Origin: Paratinospora sagittata
Lineage: Eukaryota > Streptophyta > Magnoliopsida > Ranunculales > Menispermaceae
Assembly: GCA_035771175.1 (NCBI GenBank)
Contig: CM069601.1
Coordinates: 4,300,001-4,364,000 of the forward strand
Direction of reading: 5' to 3'
Length of the DNA stretch: 64,000 nt
The notes beneath the pieces are model-generated. The model had not been told where the DNA came from and searched no databases. It worked only from the letters and a program-made list of their open reading frames with translations. The first letter of the stretch is position 1. Every line of letters starts with the position of its first letter. Shown here piece by piece: positions 1-11,290 of this stretch. The position numbers and the translations under genes were made by a program.

Positions 1-1323
1 GATTGGCCCATTGGTGGTTGATGGCTCGATTGTCCCATAGGTGGAGGGTAAGCCATAGGCATTGGGGAAAGTATTGGTTGTACGGGTGATTCATAGGTGA
101 AAGGTAATTGTTTTGAAATAGTGGGCTTATTGGGATGTTCTGCCCTCCAAAATTTGGTGCCGCCCAATACTGTTGTTGTTGGGTTACAGGAACTTGCGGG
201 AATGGTTGACATGGTACCTCAGGTGTTGGAAACCTTTGGTACGAAGTGTTTTCCTGAGTTGGCATGTTCCAAGCAGGTAGATTCGCTTGAGTACTTTGTC
301 TATTTTGAGGTTGATTTAGGTTGGTAAATAAATCTCCCTCAGTGAATAGATGACCGGTTGGATCATTATTTGGGTATGGGTTTGATGTAGGATTTGACTC
401 ATTATTTGTTGTTTCTCTAACGGGAATCTTGCGTCGACTTTTTCGAAGGCAACGTCCATGCTCGTCTCTCATTTTCTCGGCATTTCCTATCGTCGTGCCG
501 AATACTTCCTCGTCAGTTACCCCTCCACTTGTGCCATATGTCTTGAAGCTAGAGGATGTTGTAACTGGTTCAGTGATCTGCTTCGACGTCCCATCAAAAG
601 TGTTGACGTTTGCCTCGTATAGCATCCTCATAATCAAGACTCCGTAGCCGAGGAATTCCTTTCTCAAAGGGTTTTGTATCACCCTCAACATTTGTTGGAT
701 AATAATGTGAGGTAGGGAGACATTAATTTTCTTCTCTATGCAGTATAACATAAGAAGTTGAACCCTTGACATAGTGCCTTTAGTCCCCCTTTCTGCCAAG
801 ATGTTGCCGTATACAATCTTTCCGAGGCCGGCAAGAGATGGCTTAATATGATTGTTTGGGAGGTTGGTGTACGTCGATTGAGTGTATGGCTCTTTGGCGA
901 GGGAATTGAACAATTGTTCATTAGACTCTGCGATCTCTGCAACTGTCTGGGGTTCATGTGGATAAATAATCCTCTCCTCAATTGGAATCTCCATAAGTCG
1001 AGCAATAATCTCGATATTGATAGGAATTTTCATTCCCATGACTGTTGTCTCCAAAATAGGGCTGGTCTCATCTCCTTGAAGTCCCACGAAATTCATAGCT
1101 TCATAGAAGGATCTCACCAAGTTGTAAGAGACGTGACCCTCAACTTTGGTTATATTTAACCAACCCAGTGTTGCGAGTTTGTCGTGAAGGATTGGGCGGA
1201 GGCGGAAATCTCTATTGTCGATGCTCCTCATAGTCATAACCTCCCTTTTGGACAATTCCTTGAGTCTAGTGGGAATTGGTTCCCTACTATTGGGAGTTGT
1301 TCCTTCACTTGAAGTCGTTCTTT
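1..1323 (-). CDS. Partial retrotransposon gag-position protein, putative plant transposon protein-like
   Basis: One minus-strand frame stays open from a stop codon just above position 1323 to the left edge, so the 3' end is missing. The first Met is near 1241. The N-terminal half contains LGWLNI, then YNLVRSFYEAMNFVG, then a stretch ending IPINIEIIARLMEIP. This order (aromatic LVR-FY-M block, 'V-G-I' strand, 'INxxI...L.IP' block) is what I know from the putative plant transposon protein domain (Pfam Transposase_32) found in plant retroelements. The C-terminal half is rich in Gln, Asn and Pro. It lies downstream of a primer site and LTR on the same strand, which is the gag position. A possible splice acceptor (TTCCTTACAG) ends at 1326, but an in-frame stop follows it, so a spliced start there does not work. 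Family call is by pattern only. Confidence 0.55.
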
Positions 1324-1452
1324 AGCTGTAAGGAAAATAAATTTGTGAAAGACACAAAATAAATTCCTAACATTTTTTAAGATTTATTCTTTGTCTTTTA
1401 GACAGTATTTTCTATTTTTCTCTTGATATTTATGCCATCATGAAAATCAAAA

Positions 1453-1739
1453 TTCTTTATTAGCAATATGATATATATATATATATATATATATATATCG
1501 TATACGTATATGAATGTATAGATATATATATTTAATCATAACTATACATATAGTTTTCATAAATCAACTATATATATATTTGAAATTAAACTATATAAAA
1601 ATTATATATAGTTTTCTTAGATATATATTTAATGCAAATCTTAACTATATATAATTCATATATATATAGTTCTAAAGACATATATATATATATATATATA
1701 TCTAATAACATTTTTCATTTAAATTTTTTTGGTCAAATA

Positions 1740-1807
<68 letters not shown>

Positions 1808-2225
1808 TATATACTAAGGTATATAGATATATATATTCAATCATAACTATATCTATAGTTTTTTATAAATCATGACTATATGTATATGTAAATCAAACTA
1901 TATAAAAATCATATAGTTTTCTAGATATATATTTAATATAAATCTCAACTATATATAATTAACATATAAATATAGTTCTAGAGATATATATATCTAATAA
2001 AAATTTTTATCCAAATTTTTCATTAGTAACATGGTATATATATATATATATATATTTAATCATAACTAGATATATAGTTTTTATAAATCACAACTATATA
2101 TATATATTCAAATCAAACTATATAGAAATCATATAGTTTTCTAGATATATATTTAATATAACTTTCAACTATATACAATTCATATATATATAGTTCTAGA
2201 GATATATATATCTAGTAAAATTTTC
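1453..2225. repeat. AT-rich imperfect tandem repeat, about three long units
   Basis: Three consecutive degenerate copies of a roughly 200-300 bp unit. Each has a (TA)n tract, then TTTAATCATAACTA, an ATATAGTTTT block, an AAACTATATA block, TAGATATATATTTAATATAA, and a TATAGTTCTA-GA block. The longest pure TA run is near 1743-1804. Length differences come mainly from the TA tracts. It lies between the LTR/primer site and the gag-like frame, so it forms part of the retroelement leader or was inserted in it. Confidence 0.8.
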
Positions 2226-2267
2226 CTTCCCCTAATTTGGTAGACTTGGGCGGGCCGTGGACAGTAC

Positions 2268-2279
2268 GCTTTGATACCA
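2268..2279 (-). other. Retrotransposon primer binding site (initiator Met-tRNA type)
   Basis: On the minus strand this reads TGGTATCAAAGC, one base from the TGGTATCAGAGC commonly used by plant LTR retrotransposons to bind the 3' end of initiator methionyl-tRNA. It lies 5 bases inside the LTR boundary at 2285. This fixes the element's direction as minus. Confidence 0.75.
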
Positions 2280-2284
2280 TTAAA

Positions 2285-3689
2285 TGTCATACCCCGCCTG
2301 GACGCGCCTAAAATGACGGTACACACGCGGATGGGGCGTGCATTTGGAACTATAACAATGGTAACAACAGAGTGCGCAACAGAAATATCTAACACAGTGT
2401 ACAATACAAATTTGATTTCATTTAATTCAGAATATTTTTGTACATAAAATGGTCAAGGGAACATACTCCCTAAAATCCTCAATGAATAATACAGAGGGTA
2501 CAAAATGTGGGCCCCATAACCTGCACCAAGTCCACCCTAATTTCCTGTGAAAATTTGGATAATAATGGAGTGAGCTTAACGCGCTCAGTGGGTAAATAGT
2601 TCGTGAATATAACAATTAATAAAACATACTTCAATATTAAATATCTTAAATACACATGTGAGCATCATATTCAATCAATATGTATGTATGCATGACACCG
2701 TCTCGTAATGGTTTGATGAACGTACATCACCTAAGTTCACGTACAGGTGTCCTTCCCCGGACGTAGCCAGGTTTTCACTGTACGTCAGTCCTCAGGAACG
2801 ATGCTCTGGATTCACGTACTGATGTCCCTCCCCGGACGTAGCCGGGTTCTCATGTACGTCCCTCTCCAGATAAATATAATGAATAGCGAGCAATGCTCTT
2901 AACTATTCTATGAGTCATAAACCATATACGTCCCTAGGTGTGGATATGTATGATACCAATGCATAAACTGGTCTAGTCTACTGGTCTGGTCTTTTCTTGA
3001 CATTTAGACTGACTTTGGCAACGTCTGGTGATCCTTATCAGGGTCGGTATCACAACGTGCAAGGTTAGGACATTCAATATTACTTGTATAAGCTGATAGC
3101 TTTCAATAAGACCAACTAGATCAATCCCCAGTTGAGAGGTGAGACACAAGGTCTGCTTAAATACTAATCGCCTAGAGCAGCCCGTTGCCTCCCGTTTACT
3201 ATTTAAAGTTACTGAGGACAAGACCGAGTCTAGTTGAATCAGATTGACCACAAATCCGGCATTATAACAGTGTAATATATGAATTTCAAATATTCAGGCA
3301 TAAGTGCGGCAGTATAAATATTATATGACATAATGCAGTGTAAATGAACAGTAACTGAATGTAAACTTTAATAAAAGTTATAAAACACGCAAACCTATGT
3401 TTCGTTCCCACCTTCAGATAAAAACTTCTTCTTTCAGATCTGACGCTTTCCTCCAGACAGAACTTCGTTGCACCTCACCGAGTGTCTCGGGCAGAGAGTC
3501 TCAAAAACTAAAAACTCAGAATGAGTGGAAAGGAGAAGAAAATCACAAGAGAAGGTGATTTGATGTGAGGAATGAGAAATGAAGAGGGTTCCTTATATAG
3601 AGATTTTTGGCGCCTGAACGTTCGGGCATTGCTCCAGAACGTTCGGGCGTTGCCCTAATTTTTTTTGTGTGCAATTTTAGGGTATTACA
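2285..3689 (-). mobile_element. 5' LTR of a minus-strand retrotransposon
   Basis: The 1,405 bp segment begins TGTAATACCC on the minus strand at 3689 and ends with CA at 2285, five bases before the primer site. A TATATAAGG box lies at 3592-3599, followed by a pyrimidine-rich leader, as in an LTR with U3, R and U5. Inside are two direct repeats of about 50 bp around 2736-2785 and 2811-2862 that share CCCCGGACGTAGCC. The other LTR and its target duplication lie beyond the left edge, so the 5 bp flank ATCTC at 3690-3694 cannot be tested. The PBS and TG...CA ends suggest Ty3/gypsy or a related class; no pol domain is in view. Confidence 0.75.
3592..3644 (-). promoter_or_regulatory. LTR promoter: TATA box with two GAACGTTC sites upstream
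   Basis: Minus-strand TATATAAGG at 3592-3599. The 8-base palindrome GAACGTTC occurs at 3616-3623 and 3637-3644, about 17 and 38 bases upstream. The distal copy reads cGAAcgTTCtgGAg, close to the three-unit heat-shock element nGAAnnTTCnnGAAn. Heat-shock factor binding is an inference. Confidence 0.45.
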
Positions 3690-3863
3690 ATCTCGTAGTA
3701 CTATTTGGATTATGTGCCATTTTATTATAATATTGCCGATGACGATCATCTACAATTTGAAGATTCTAATCTGATAATCTAGTAGATGATGATCAAGGAG
3801 TATCTTTAGTTTTTCGTGTCTCCTCAATTTTACATAGTGTCCAACACGTAACCTATCGTTAAA

Positions 3864-3901
<38 letters not shown>

Positions 3902-4975
3902 AATGTGAGTACTCATATCACTTGTATATCATTACAACCATGTGACTTATTTAAAAAAAGAAGAAGAGAAATGTTATTTCAATTAACTAGGTGCAATAAG
4001 CCTATAGTAGTTAGTTCGCATGATCTTCATCTAAGTCCCTTATTCCTCTCTCGTTGTTGTGCTCGTCTTTTTTATCGTTTTGAGGGGTCTCGACTTCTTC
4101 TGGCCCTAGTGTCAACATTCTTTAACCTTCTTTTAACACTTAATATATATATGTATATATATATATATGTGGGCCTAGCCCAAATATTGTATGACTTTTT
4201 ATTTTATTTTTATGAACCCATGCATGAAATAGCCTCATATATATAAAGACTAGTTTTTGTTCTTTTCTTTGTGAGAGTGGTGAGAGAGTGAAAAAGAGTG
4301 TTTCTACAAGTTTTCTACATCTTTATTTTGAGAGAGGGAAGAACATACTATGAAATTAAAATCTACAACGTGAAATTAATCTCTTATATTGATTTACTCC
4401 TATAATAGTGAATTCTTTACCTCAGTGGACATGGTCAATTTTGGTGAACCACGAAGAATTTCTTGGTATTGTGGATTGAATGTTTTTCTTGTTGTTTGAT
4501 TCTTGGTTTTTTTTTTTTTTTTTTTTTGTATCTTGGTTTCTTTTTTTGCATTTGACACATTTGTGTTGGTGTTATGTCATTGTCAATATCTAACAGGATC
4601 TTCAAAGGGTGTTGCAAAAAAAAATACTTAAAAAAATTCTTAAGAAAGCATTCTTCATTATTCACAATATACATAATTACGTATCTGACTTAAAAAAATT
4701 CTTACTAATAAAAAAATAGATCATCTAAGTCATGGGAGGTTTCACAAACAATTAAGAACAAATGGCCTTTTTCCCCAATTTGACCTCTGGATAAAAACTT
4801 GGCCTTGGGGAGCAAACCCACAACAACATCATATATATATTCTTGGTTTGCACCAGACCAAAAAATAAAGTTGATTAGAAGTGGGCCCTTCACACATTAC
4901 ATAGAAACACAGGCGTAAACAAGCTACATGATCTATTTATTGGAGAGCACCTCTATTTTTATTTTGTTAAATTTA
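3690..4975. other. Intergenic, with TA microsatellite and a diverged repeat
   Basis: No gene recognised. A (TA)n run lies at about 3864-3898. Positions 3985-4125 resemble 13815-13940 (shared ATAGTAGTT-ATTCGCAT, a CTCTC-CGTTGTG block and GAG-GTCTCGACTT-TCTGG), so this is an old dispersed repeat of unknown class. A poly-T tract is at 4508-4527. Confidence 0.6.
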
Positions 4976-5080
4976 CCAAAATAACATCTTAAAAATATCA
5001 TTTTACAAGAACAACATGTTTGTTGCAAGTGTATATCTATGACATGTTTGATTCTGTAAAATGTCTAAAATGCCCTTTTT
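4976..5080 (+). repeat. Left long terminal inverted repeat
   Basis: Pairs with 8638-8742 in inverse orientation, about 20 mismatches in about 105 positions by eye. Confidence 0.7.
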
Positions 5081-6633
5081 CTTTTCCGTTCAAAGCTAGC
5101 GATTTCATTACGAAAACCCTTCTTTCTTTGTATCTTGCCATCTCTCTCTCTTTGCTTCTTCGTCTTCTTCTTCGTTCTCCATTGACGATTTCTCACTCTC
5201 TCTACACTTTTTCTTCTTCTTTGTCTACAACATCTCTCTCTGTGTCCGCTTTTTCTTCATCTGCAATTTCTCTCTTTCTCTATGCGCTTCTTCTTCTTCA
5301 GTTGTTACTTCTCCATTGTTGATTCTCAGATTTGATCAAAGAAGAATAACTAGCACACATGTCTTGTCCTAAAAGGTAACGGTTCTTCTTTTTCATTTGC
5401 TCCTTAATGTTGTTTATACTGATACTATGTTGTTTTGGGTATTTAGATATCAACATAATAGTTGAGTTTTGTTCCAATTTTGTGGTATTTGCTAATTTCT
5501 TGACATGGGTATATATATGCCTAGCTGAAAAGAAACTCAAAATAGAGGAGAAATCTTGAGACATTATATTACACAAATAATATAGAAACTAATCAAAATC
5601 AAATGATCAAGAAGAACATAAACTTTTGTTTATTTATTTATTATTATTATTTTGAAACCAAGAACATAAACTAGAATATATGTATGTACACATTGTATTT
5701 AGGGAGCTTCTGCAGGTTGCTATCTCATCTAGCTAGACTTACTAAGGCCGCATGATATTGCTCATAAAATGCATAGAAACCAAGCGACATTAATGATGTT
5801 CGACAGTGTTGGCAAAAAAAAAAAAATGATGCCAACCGTAAAAATCTAAACCATGCTACATATTCTAGCTACAAAAAGAACACTAAAGTATTAATATTTG
5901 TGCTTAAGGTTAGCCACAAAATTCTTTTTTATAACATAATGAGCAGCACTGTTAGTTTGTTTTGATTAGAAGCAAACGTGAGCAAACAATAACATATTGA
6001 AGAAAATGTCAATGGCAGGTATGAATGGAACATATAGTAGTTTTCTCAAATTTAATCTGGCTACTATATTTTTACTTGTCTAAGGTATTATTAGATGGTG
6101 TTTTTAAGAATTAATGTTGAGATTTTGAAAGGAATATTGAGATTTTTTTTGTAGAATTAATGTTTTAAGAACAATGTGGTTTTCCTTTTTGAGAATTTTT
6201 GGTTTAGGGTGTAGTTTTTTGTGATAAGATAAAATAATATCGTTTTTCCTTCTAAAACAAGTGAATGGCTAATTGATTTTGATTACTGAAAAAATATTGA
6301 AAAAAACGAAAAAGTCATATTGGTATTAATTTGGAAAAAAATATTACTCAAAAATAAATATATGAAGATATTTCTAGTACTATTGATATATTGTCGCCAC
6401 CTTAACATGTATTATTATAGATTGATCAATATCTCTCTCTTAACTGGTTATTGTGGAATTGACATGTACTGTTATAGAGTGATTGGCACAATATAAAATT
6501 TTATACCTCATGCTGGTGGAAATGAATTTCATGATGCTTGCTTTTAATTTTTGGAGAATTTATGCATTATAGAGTAATTGATATAATATAAAAAAATATT
6601 ATTTAGAAATAAACCATGTGTTGCTATAGTTGA

Positions 6634-6840
6634 TGTAATACCTTGTATTTCACCAAAAAAAAAATTACTATTTGGGCAACGCTCAAACGTTCAGGTGCAT
6701 GACAGAACGTTGCGCCCGAACGTTCTGGCGTGCGCCTGAACGTTCTGGCATGCATTGCGCCTGAACGTTCTGGCATGCGCCTGAACGTTTGAGCGTTGCC
6801 CAAATAGTAAATTTCTTTTTGTGAAATACAGGGAATTACA
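6634..6840. mobile_element. Palindromic mini-element with LTR-like ends and 5 bp target duplication
   Basis: The 207 bp element begins TGTAATACC and ends GGAATTACA. Direct repeats GTTGA lie immediately outside at 6629-6633 and 6841-6845. Its two arms of about 80-85 bases are inverted copies of each other (TGTATTTCAC, an A-rich run, then ATTTGGGCAACGCTCAAACG), separated by a short centre of GAACGTTC-containing repeats. The arm has the same layout as the first ~80 bases of the LTR at 3689: TGTAATACC, TT-CAC, an A run, ATTA, GGGCAACGC and AACGTTC. TG...CA ends with a 5 bp duplication are marks of integrase insertion, not of typical MITEs. Confidence 0.75.
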
Positions 6841-7189
6841 GTTGACTTACTTTTTGTTCTAAGTATTAACTTTTTGTGTCATGATGTTATGATTTATTAA
6901 TATATAAAAGTGTTAAAGTGTATTTTCTATTCTCTGGAAGAATTTCGAGCTTCTTACGATACTTGAAAAATATCTCAAGGAAGAAAAAATAAAAAAGGCA
7001 GTGGATTTTCTTAAAATTGGTGTAATTAAACTAGTTTCCAATAGGGCTTCTCGGTCTAAGGATGATGTTGATGATTGATGCAACAATGTAAACAATTATT
7101 TTTTATAAAACTTATGTATTTATCAATTGATGTTTTGTTAGTGTATTCATATATTAGAAGCATTAGTTCAAAATTGATATATTTCTACT

Positions 7190-8272
7190 ATAAAGTTACA
7201 TTTAGTACCTTGTACTACTAATATATTGGTTCTGATATTATTGATATATTAGTTCTGATACTACTGATTTATCAGTTCTCCTTTAAAATTGTACAAATCC
7301 AGTCGATTGGCTTGAATTGGTGAAAACGTTGTTGATTCATTTCTGTGTACAACTGATATATCGATCGTCATACTACTGATAAATCATTTTTCCTTTGTAA
7401 ATGTAAAGCATTTGGCTTGAACGAAATAGCAGATTGTTTATTGATAGAGCTAGGGAGTTGACTAAGTTATGGAAGGATATTAAGTATGCGGCCAGATCTT
7501 GAGTATATGCGGCTGGGATAGTTCAAGGTCACTCTAACTGGGTATTAGATTGGAGTAATTGTTGCAATATGCTTAAGGGTCCATTGTAGTTGTATTTTGA
7601 GTTGGCAAGAACTTTGTTGGTTGTTTTGGGTGCTCTTCGGGTGCCCTTGTTTTGTTGTAATATTTTTATTTTTTTAATATATATATATAACTGATACCTT
7701 GGTTCTGATATTACCGATGTATCGGTCATGTTCTTTTTTAAGAAACATAATATCAAAAACCAACTGATGTATCGGTTTTGATAGTACCGATACATTGGTC
7801 GTATGCAGAGATTATTCACGTCAGAGTAGAGATATTGACTAATAATTTGTGTAGGTAAAATATATTTGACTGATATACCTCGATTATGATATTATCGATG
7901 TATCGGTTCTGCTACTATTGTAAGAAAATTAATGACATCTACGAATAACTGATACATCGGTCATACATATATTGAGCTATATGATTTTTTAATTTTACTG
8001 ATGTATCAGTTCTGATATTACTAATGTATCGGTCTTGCTACTATTGTAGGCAAACTAATGACATATCGGTTCTGATATCTCTATTACTAGATATGACTGA
8101 TATATTGGTATTATTAGTACCGATATATCAACCGTCTGTCATATCTCTATTATTAGATATGACTAATATATCAGTATTACCAGAATCGATATATCAGTCG
8201 TCTATTATATCTTTATTACTAGATATAACTGATATATCGGTATTACCAGAATCGATATATCAGTCGAGCGTC
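7190..8272. repeat. Degenerate GATATATCGGT repeats ending in a 66 bp tandem triplication
   Basis: Motifs such as TGATATATCGGT, TTCTGATATTA-TGATGTATCGGT and their complements recur throughout. The clean part is three consecutive 66 bp units at 8075-8140, 8141-8206 and 8207-8272, each starting ATATCT-TATTA-TAGATAT and holding CGATATATCA. The unit length is a multiple of three and one plus frame stays open across it, but nothing else suggests a protein. Confidence 0.7.
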
Positions 8273-8637
8273 ACCAACTTTTTGAAAGCGATTATTGTGC
8301 GTTTGAAGTTTGATCATTGCATTTAGAGGGGTTTAGCTTTGGATTTCGCTATGTAATTTTTGTCAAAAACATGTAGAATGACAAATTTGAAGAAACAATA
8401 AACATTAAAAAAATTCAAACGTTCATTTCGTTTCGACGTGGATGGGATCGAATTACCTTTGGATGTCATGAAAATACTCGCAAAAACTTCGTAGTTCTAA
8501 GATTTTTTTTTCCTCGTTCTTAAAGTGAAGAGTGACTATTGTCATTATAGATCAAAATTATGTTAAAATGAACGTTTAGAAGTTGAAGCGCATAAGTTGA
8601 AGGATGTTTTGGAATAAAGACGAGCAGTTTGGAATTA

Positions 8638-8742
8638 AATAAGGGTATTTTAGACTTTTTACAGTGCCAAACATGCTATTGATATAATTCTGCAATAAAC
8701 ATGCTATTCTTATAAAATGTGATTTTTACAATGTTATTTTGG
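8638..8742 (-). repeat. Right long terminal inverted repeat
   Basis: Inverse of 4976-5080; ends TGTTATTTTGG on the plus strand. Confidence 0.7.
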
Positions 8743-10180
8743 AGGAAATGGAGTGAGCAAACAACAGCTCAGTGAATATATTTCTTGAGATGACAATTAT
8801 GTACATTTAGAGAAATATGACATTTAAAATCACTTCAAACACTTATTAAACACATGCATCATTCAACAAATATATTATACATGTCAACAACATAAATTTC
8901 ATGAGTTTTCAAGAAAACAATGTATCATTTTTTTTCCACGAAATCCAATCTCCCTCTTTCAAGGCAAGAGAGCGGGTCTAACCCTTGTATAGCCGTTACA
9001 AGGTAGCCACATCCCCTCATTACCCAATTCACAGTCATTTCAAGGATCTCCAATCCTTGTTAGGACAGGCCTACTGACAATGAGGTTACTCATAGCACTC
9101 ATCCGGGTCGAATTCCTAACGAAATAAGACCAACTTGCCTTTGCAAGTCTCACATGCTCCAATGTTAAAAATATCATTTATGAATGCAAATTAAAACACA
9201 ATGCAACAATATATGCATAGCATATAAGAACCAAAATCAAGAAAATATACTCACAGCAGGAATTTTTAACTTAAATACAATCACCGTCGCTTTCAAGTCC
9301 AGCTCCAATTTATATCTAACTAATTCAACCTGTCACAACCACTCCATAATTAAATTTCATTTATTCATATCTATTTAAATCTTCAATTTCTCAACTCACT
9401 TTAAATCATTAAGAATAAAGATCAACCTGAATAATCTTATACCCATTCTGTGAATTTAGATTCCAACTTACTTTATGACTCATAAACAGTTGAAGAAACT
9501 ACTATCTCGTTTTTGTGGTCAATCTAGATATTTCCACAAGAAATAACAGTGAAAATAGAGTTCCAATTCATATTTTTACTAGTTCTCATTTTATTTTTCT
9601 ACTAGAACATATATCAATTTTATTAAAAATTTAGAACATTCCTAAAATTATTCTGTCCACATCGACACGTGTAAAATCCCTCATTCTATCATTCTACTAC
9701 CTTCAACAGGTATTTTATTGAGGTTTTACACGTTCGCAAAGGTTACGACAGTGAATTTTACTCACCAAAACCATATATTTAGTTACTAAAAATATCAAAT
9801 CATATCCAAAAATCATGATCTTAACATCGAAACGTCCGGAATTCAATTCTCTACGATTCTATGATCTCAAACTGAAGTTTCATTGGATTCTAATTCTATT
9901 TTATTCACTGAATATGATCATAGTACTATTTATGTCACAGTTTGCTAAGTTTTTCTTATCGCCAACTATGCGTCAGGCTCATGGTTTGACGCTTTAAGGC
10001 AGGATGGAGCGGTGCGAGTTCGAGTCCCGGCTTTGCTAGACTTTCAAATATATCACAAAGAATACTTTCTGACATGGTGGCAAGTTCGCAGTGGAGTCCC
10101 GGGTGCGGGTTGGTGGGAGCGGGTTCAAGTCCATGGGTCGTCTAGTGCGTGCAATGCCAAGTGGTAAGGTTGAGGTTCGT
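8743..10180 (-). mobile_element. Probable degraded LTR fragment
   Basis: No gene. Positions 9769-9905 match, in inverse orientation, 13066-13205 inside the solo LTR described below; shared blocks are TTAGTTACTAAAAATATC and AAATCATGATCTTAA. The surrounding low-complexity and 'GGATCTCCAATCC' text is typical of old retroelement LTRs, but no ends or target duplication were found. Around 10010-10135 are two B-box-like strings (GAGTTCGAGTCCC, GGGTTCAAGTCC) without a foldable tRNA. Confidence 0.35.
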
Positions 10181-10479
10181 TCGTGTGGTATAGTTGGTTC
10201 TCAAGAGGCCAAATTTTCACGGGAGGGTTGGGATTAGTGAATAAATTGTATCTTCTAAAAGAAATTCTTATTATAAATAAAAAAGTTGATTTTTTATTAA
10301 AATATAAAAATAACTTTTCTATATTGAACTATAAAACTAATTTTAATTATTACAATAATAAATCTTTTTTGTCAGAATTAATTATTTAAAAAAAAAATAA
10401 TAAAAACAATTAATCTTTTACTAACAATAATAATTATTTTTATATTAACAAAACTAATTGTAAAACCTTAGAATTCCAT

Positions 10480-11290
10480 TCAGGAAGAACACAAACCAGG
10501 TATGTGAACAAAAAAAGAAGTTAAGCTCAAATGCATTTTCATTAATGGTGGATTTCTCATAAAGGAGGCAAGTAACTACTAGCTAATACAGCCAATTACA
10601 TCTGTCTACGTGTCATATTCTTACAAGTTGTTAGACTTGAACTTAACTAACATAACCTATGAATAATAATCAGTTATTAGGTTGTTAAGTAGTTGATTAG
10701 TTGCTTAACTAATCAACAAGGTAATGATTCTCTGTTACTCAAGCTGAACGTGAACCCTGTTATGATAGTTTGCTCTGATCTGAAATCCAGTGGATTGATA
10801 CTCAAGGAGTCGACTGGACATCCTCCCTCAAATTAAATCGAGGAGAAGATAAGAGGGTTAATTTGGAACTGAGGAAGAGAAACTCTGAAGTAGGAAGAGA
10901 CTTGGTCATAATATTAGCTATTTGAAACTTGTTGGGATGTAGCGAAGCTCTAAGAGATCAGCTGTAATCTTTTCTCGAGCCAAAGACTTCGCCCAGTATT
11001 ATCACACCAAAATAAAGGTCTACATGGAAAATCCAAGTTCAGTAAGCAGAGAGGAGAGCCATAAGATATCCGCAGTAGTAGTAGAGATCATTGCTCTATA
11101 TTCAGCCTTTGTACTAAATTTAGCTACAACTCACTGCTTGCGAGAGATCAAGGTAATCAAATTTCCACCCAAAAAGATGTAAATGTCACTTGTAGAATGT
11201 CTGTCCGTAGAATGTCTGTCATCTAAGTCACAGGCTCAATCATCATCATAGAGAAACCTTCCAGCTACAATTTAGAGGAAGGATAAAACC
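10480..11290 (-). pseudogene. Decayed Copia retrotransposon RNase H end and 3' flank
   Basis: On the minus strand from about 11275, broken frames read DDRHST, then IFLGGNLITLISRKQ, VVAKFSTKAEYRAM, ADILWLSSLLTELGF, LLELRYIPTS, ANIMTKSLPT and finally LREDV near 10830. This is the order of the RNase H domain and the terminal 'LRGDV' of Ty1/copia polyproteins. Several stops and frame changes, and a short internal duplication (GAATGTCTGTC twice, near 11196-11221), show it is dead. The part below 10830 would be the 3' LTR; its ends are not resolved. Confidence 0.8.

Larger units (their letters stand above)
4976..8742. mobile_element. Non-coding DNA element with ~105 bp terminal inverted repeats
   Basis: Positions 4976-5080 and the reverse complement of 8638-8742 align without gaps over about 105 bases at roughly 80% identity. 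Both start CCAAAATAACAT and run through CATGTTT, TTGCA, CTGTAAAA, GTCTAAAAT and CCCTT. Long TIRs around a few kilobases fit a Mutator-like element. No transposase frame was recognised, so it looks non-autonomous or decayed. I could not find a 9 bp target duplication: TTAAATTTA on the left and AGGAAATGG on the right do not match. It carries a CT-rich stretch (5115-5320), a nested palindromic element (6634-6840) and GATATATCGGT-type repeats (7190-8272). Confidence 0.6.

Noticed and set aside
3863..4246. 127-codon plus-strand frame
   Set aside because: Starts and ends in TA microsatellites and covers a diverged repeat; no family resemblance.
5020..5322. 100-codon frame rich in Leu and Ser
   Set aside because: Arises from a TCTTC/CTCTC pyrimidine tract inside the long-TIR element; no domain.
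8061..8280. CRISPR-like look of regularly spaced repeats
   Set aside because: The units are contiguous 66 bp tandem copies without variable spacers, in a plant genome.
10100..10145. Possible tRNA gene with GGGTTCAAGTCC
   Set aside because: No acceptor or D-arm pairing could be built around the B box; treated as repeat debris.
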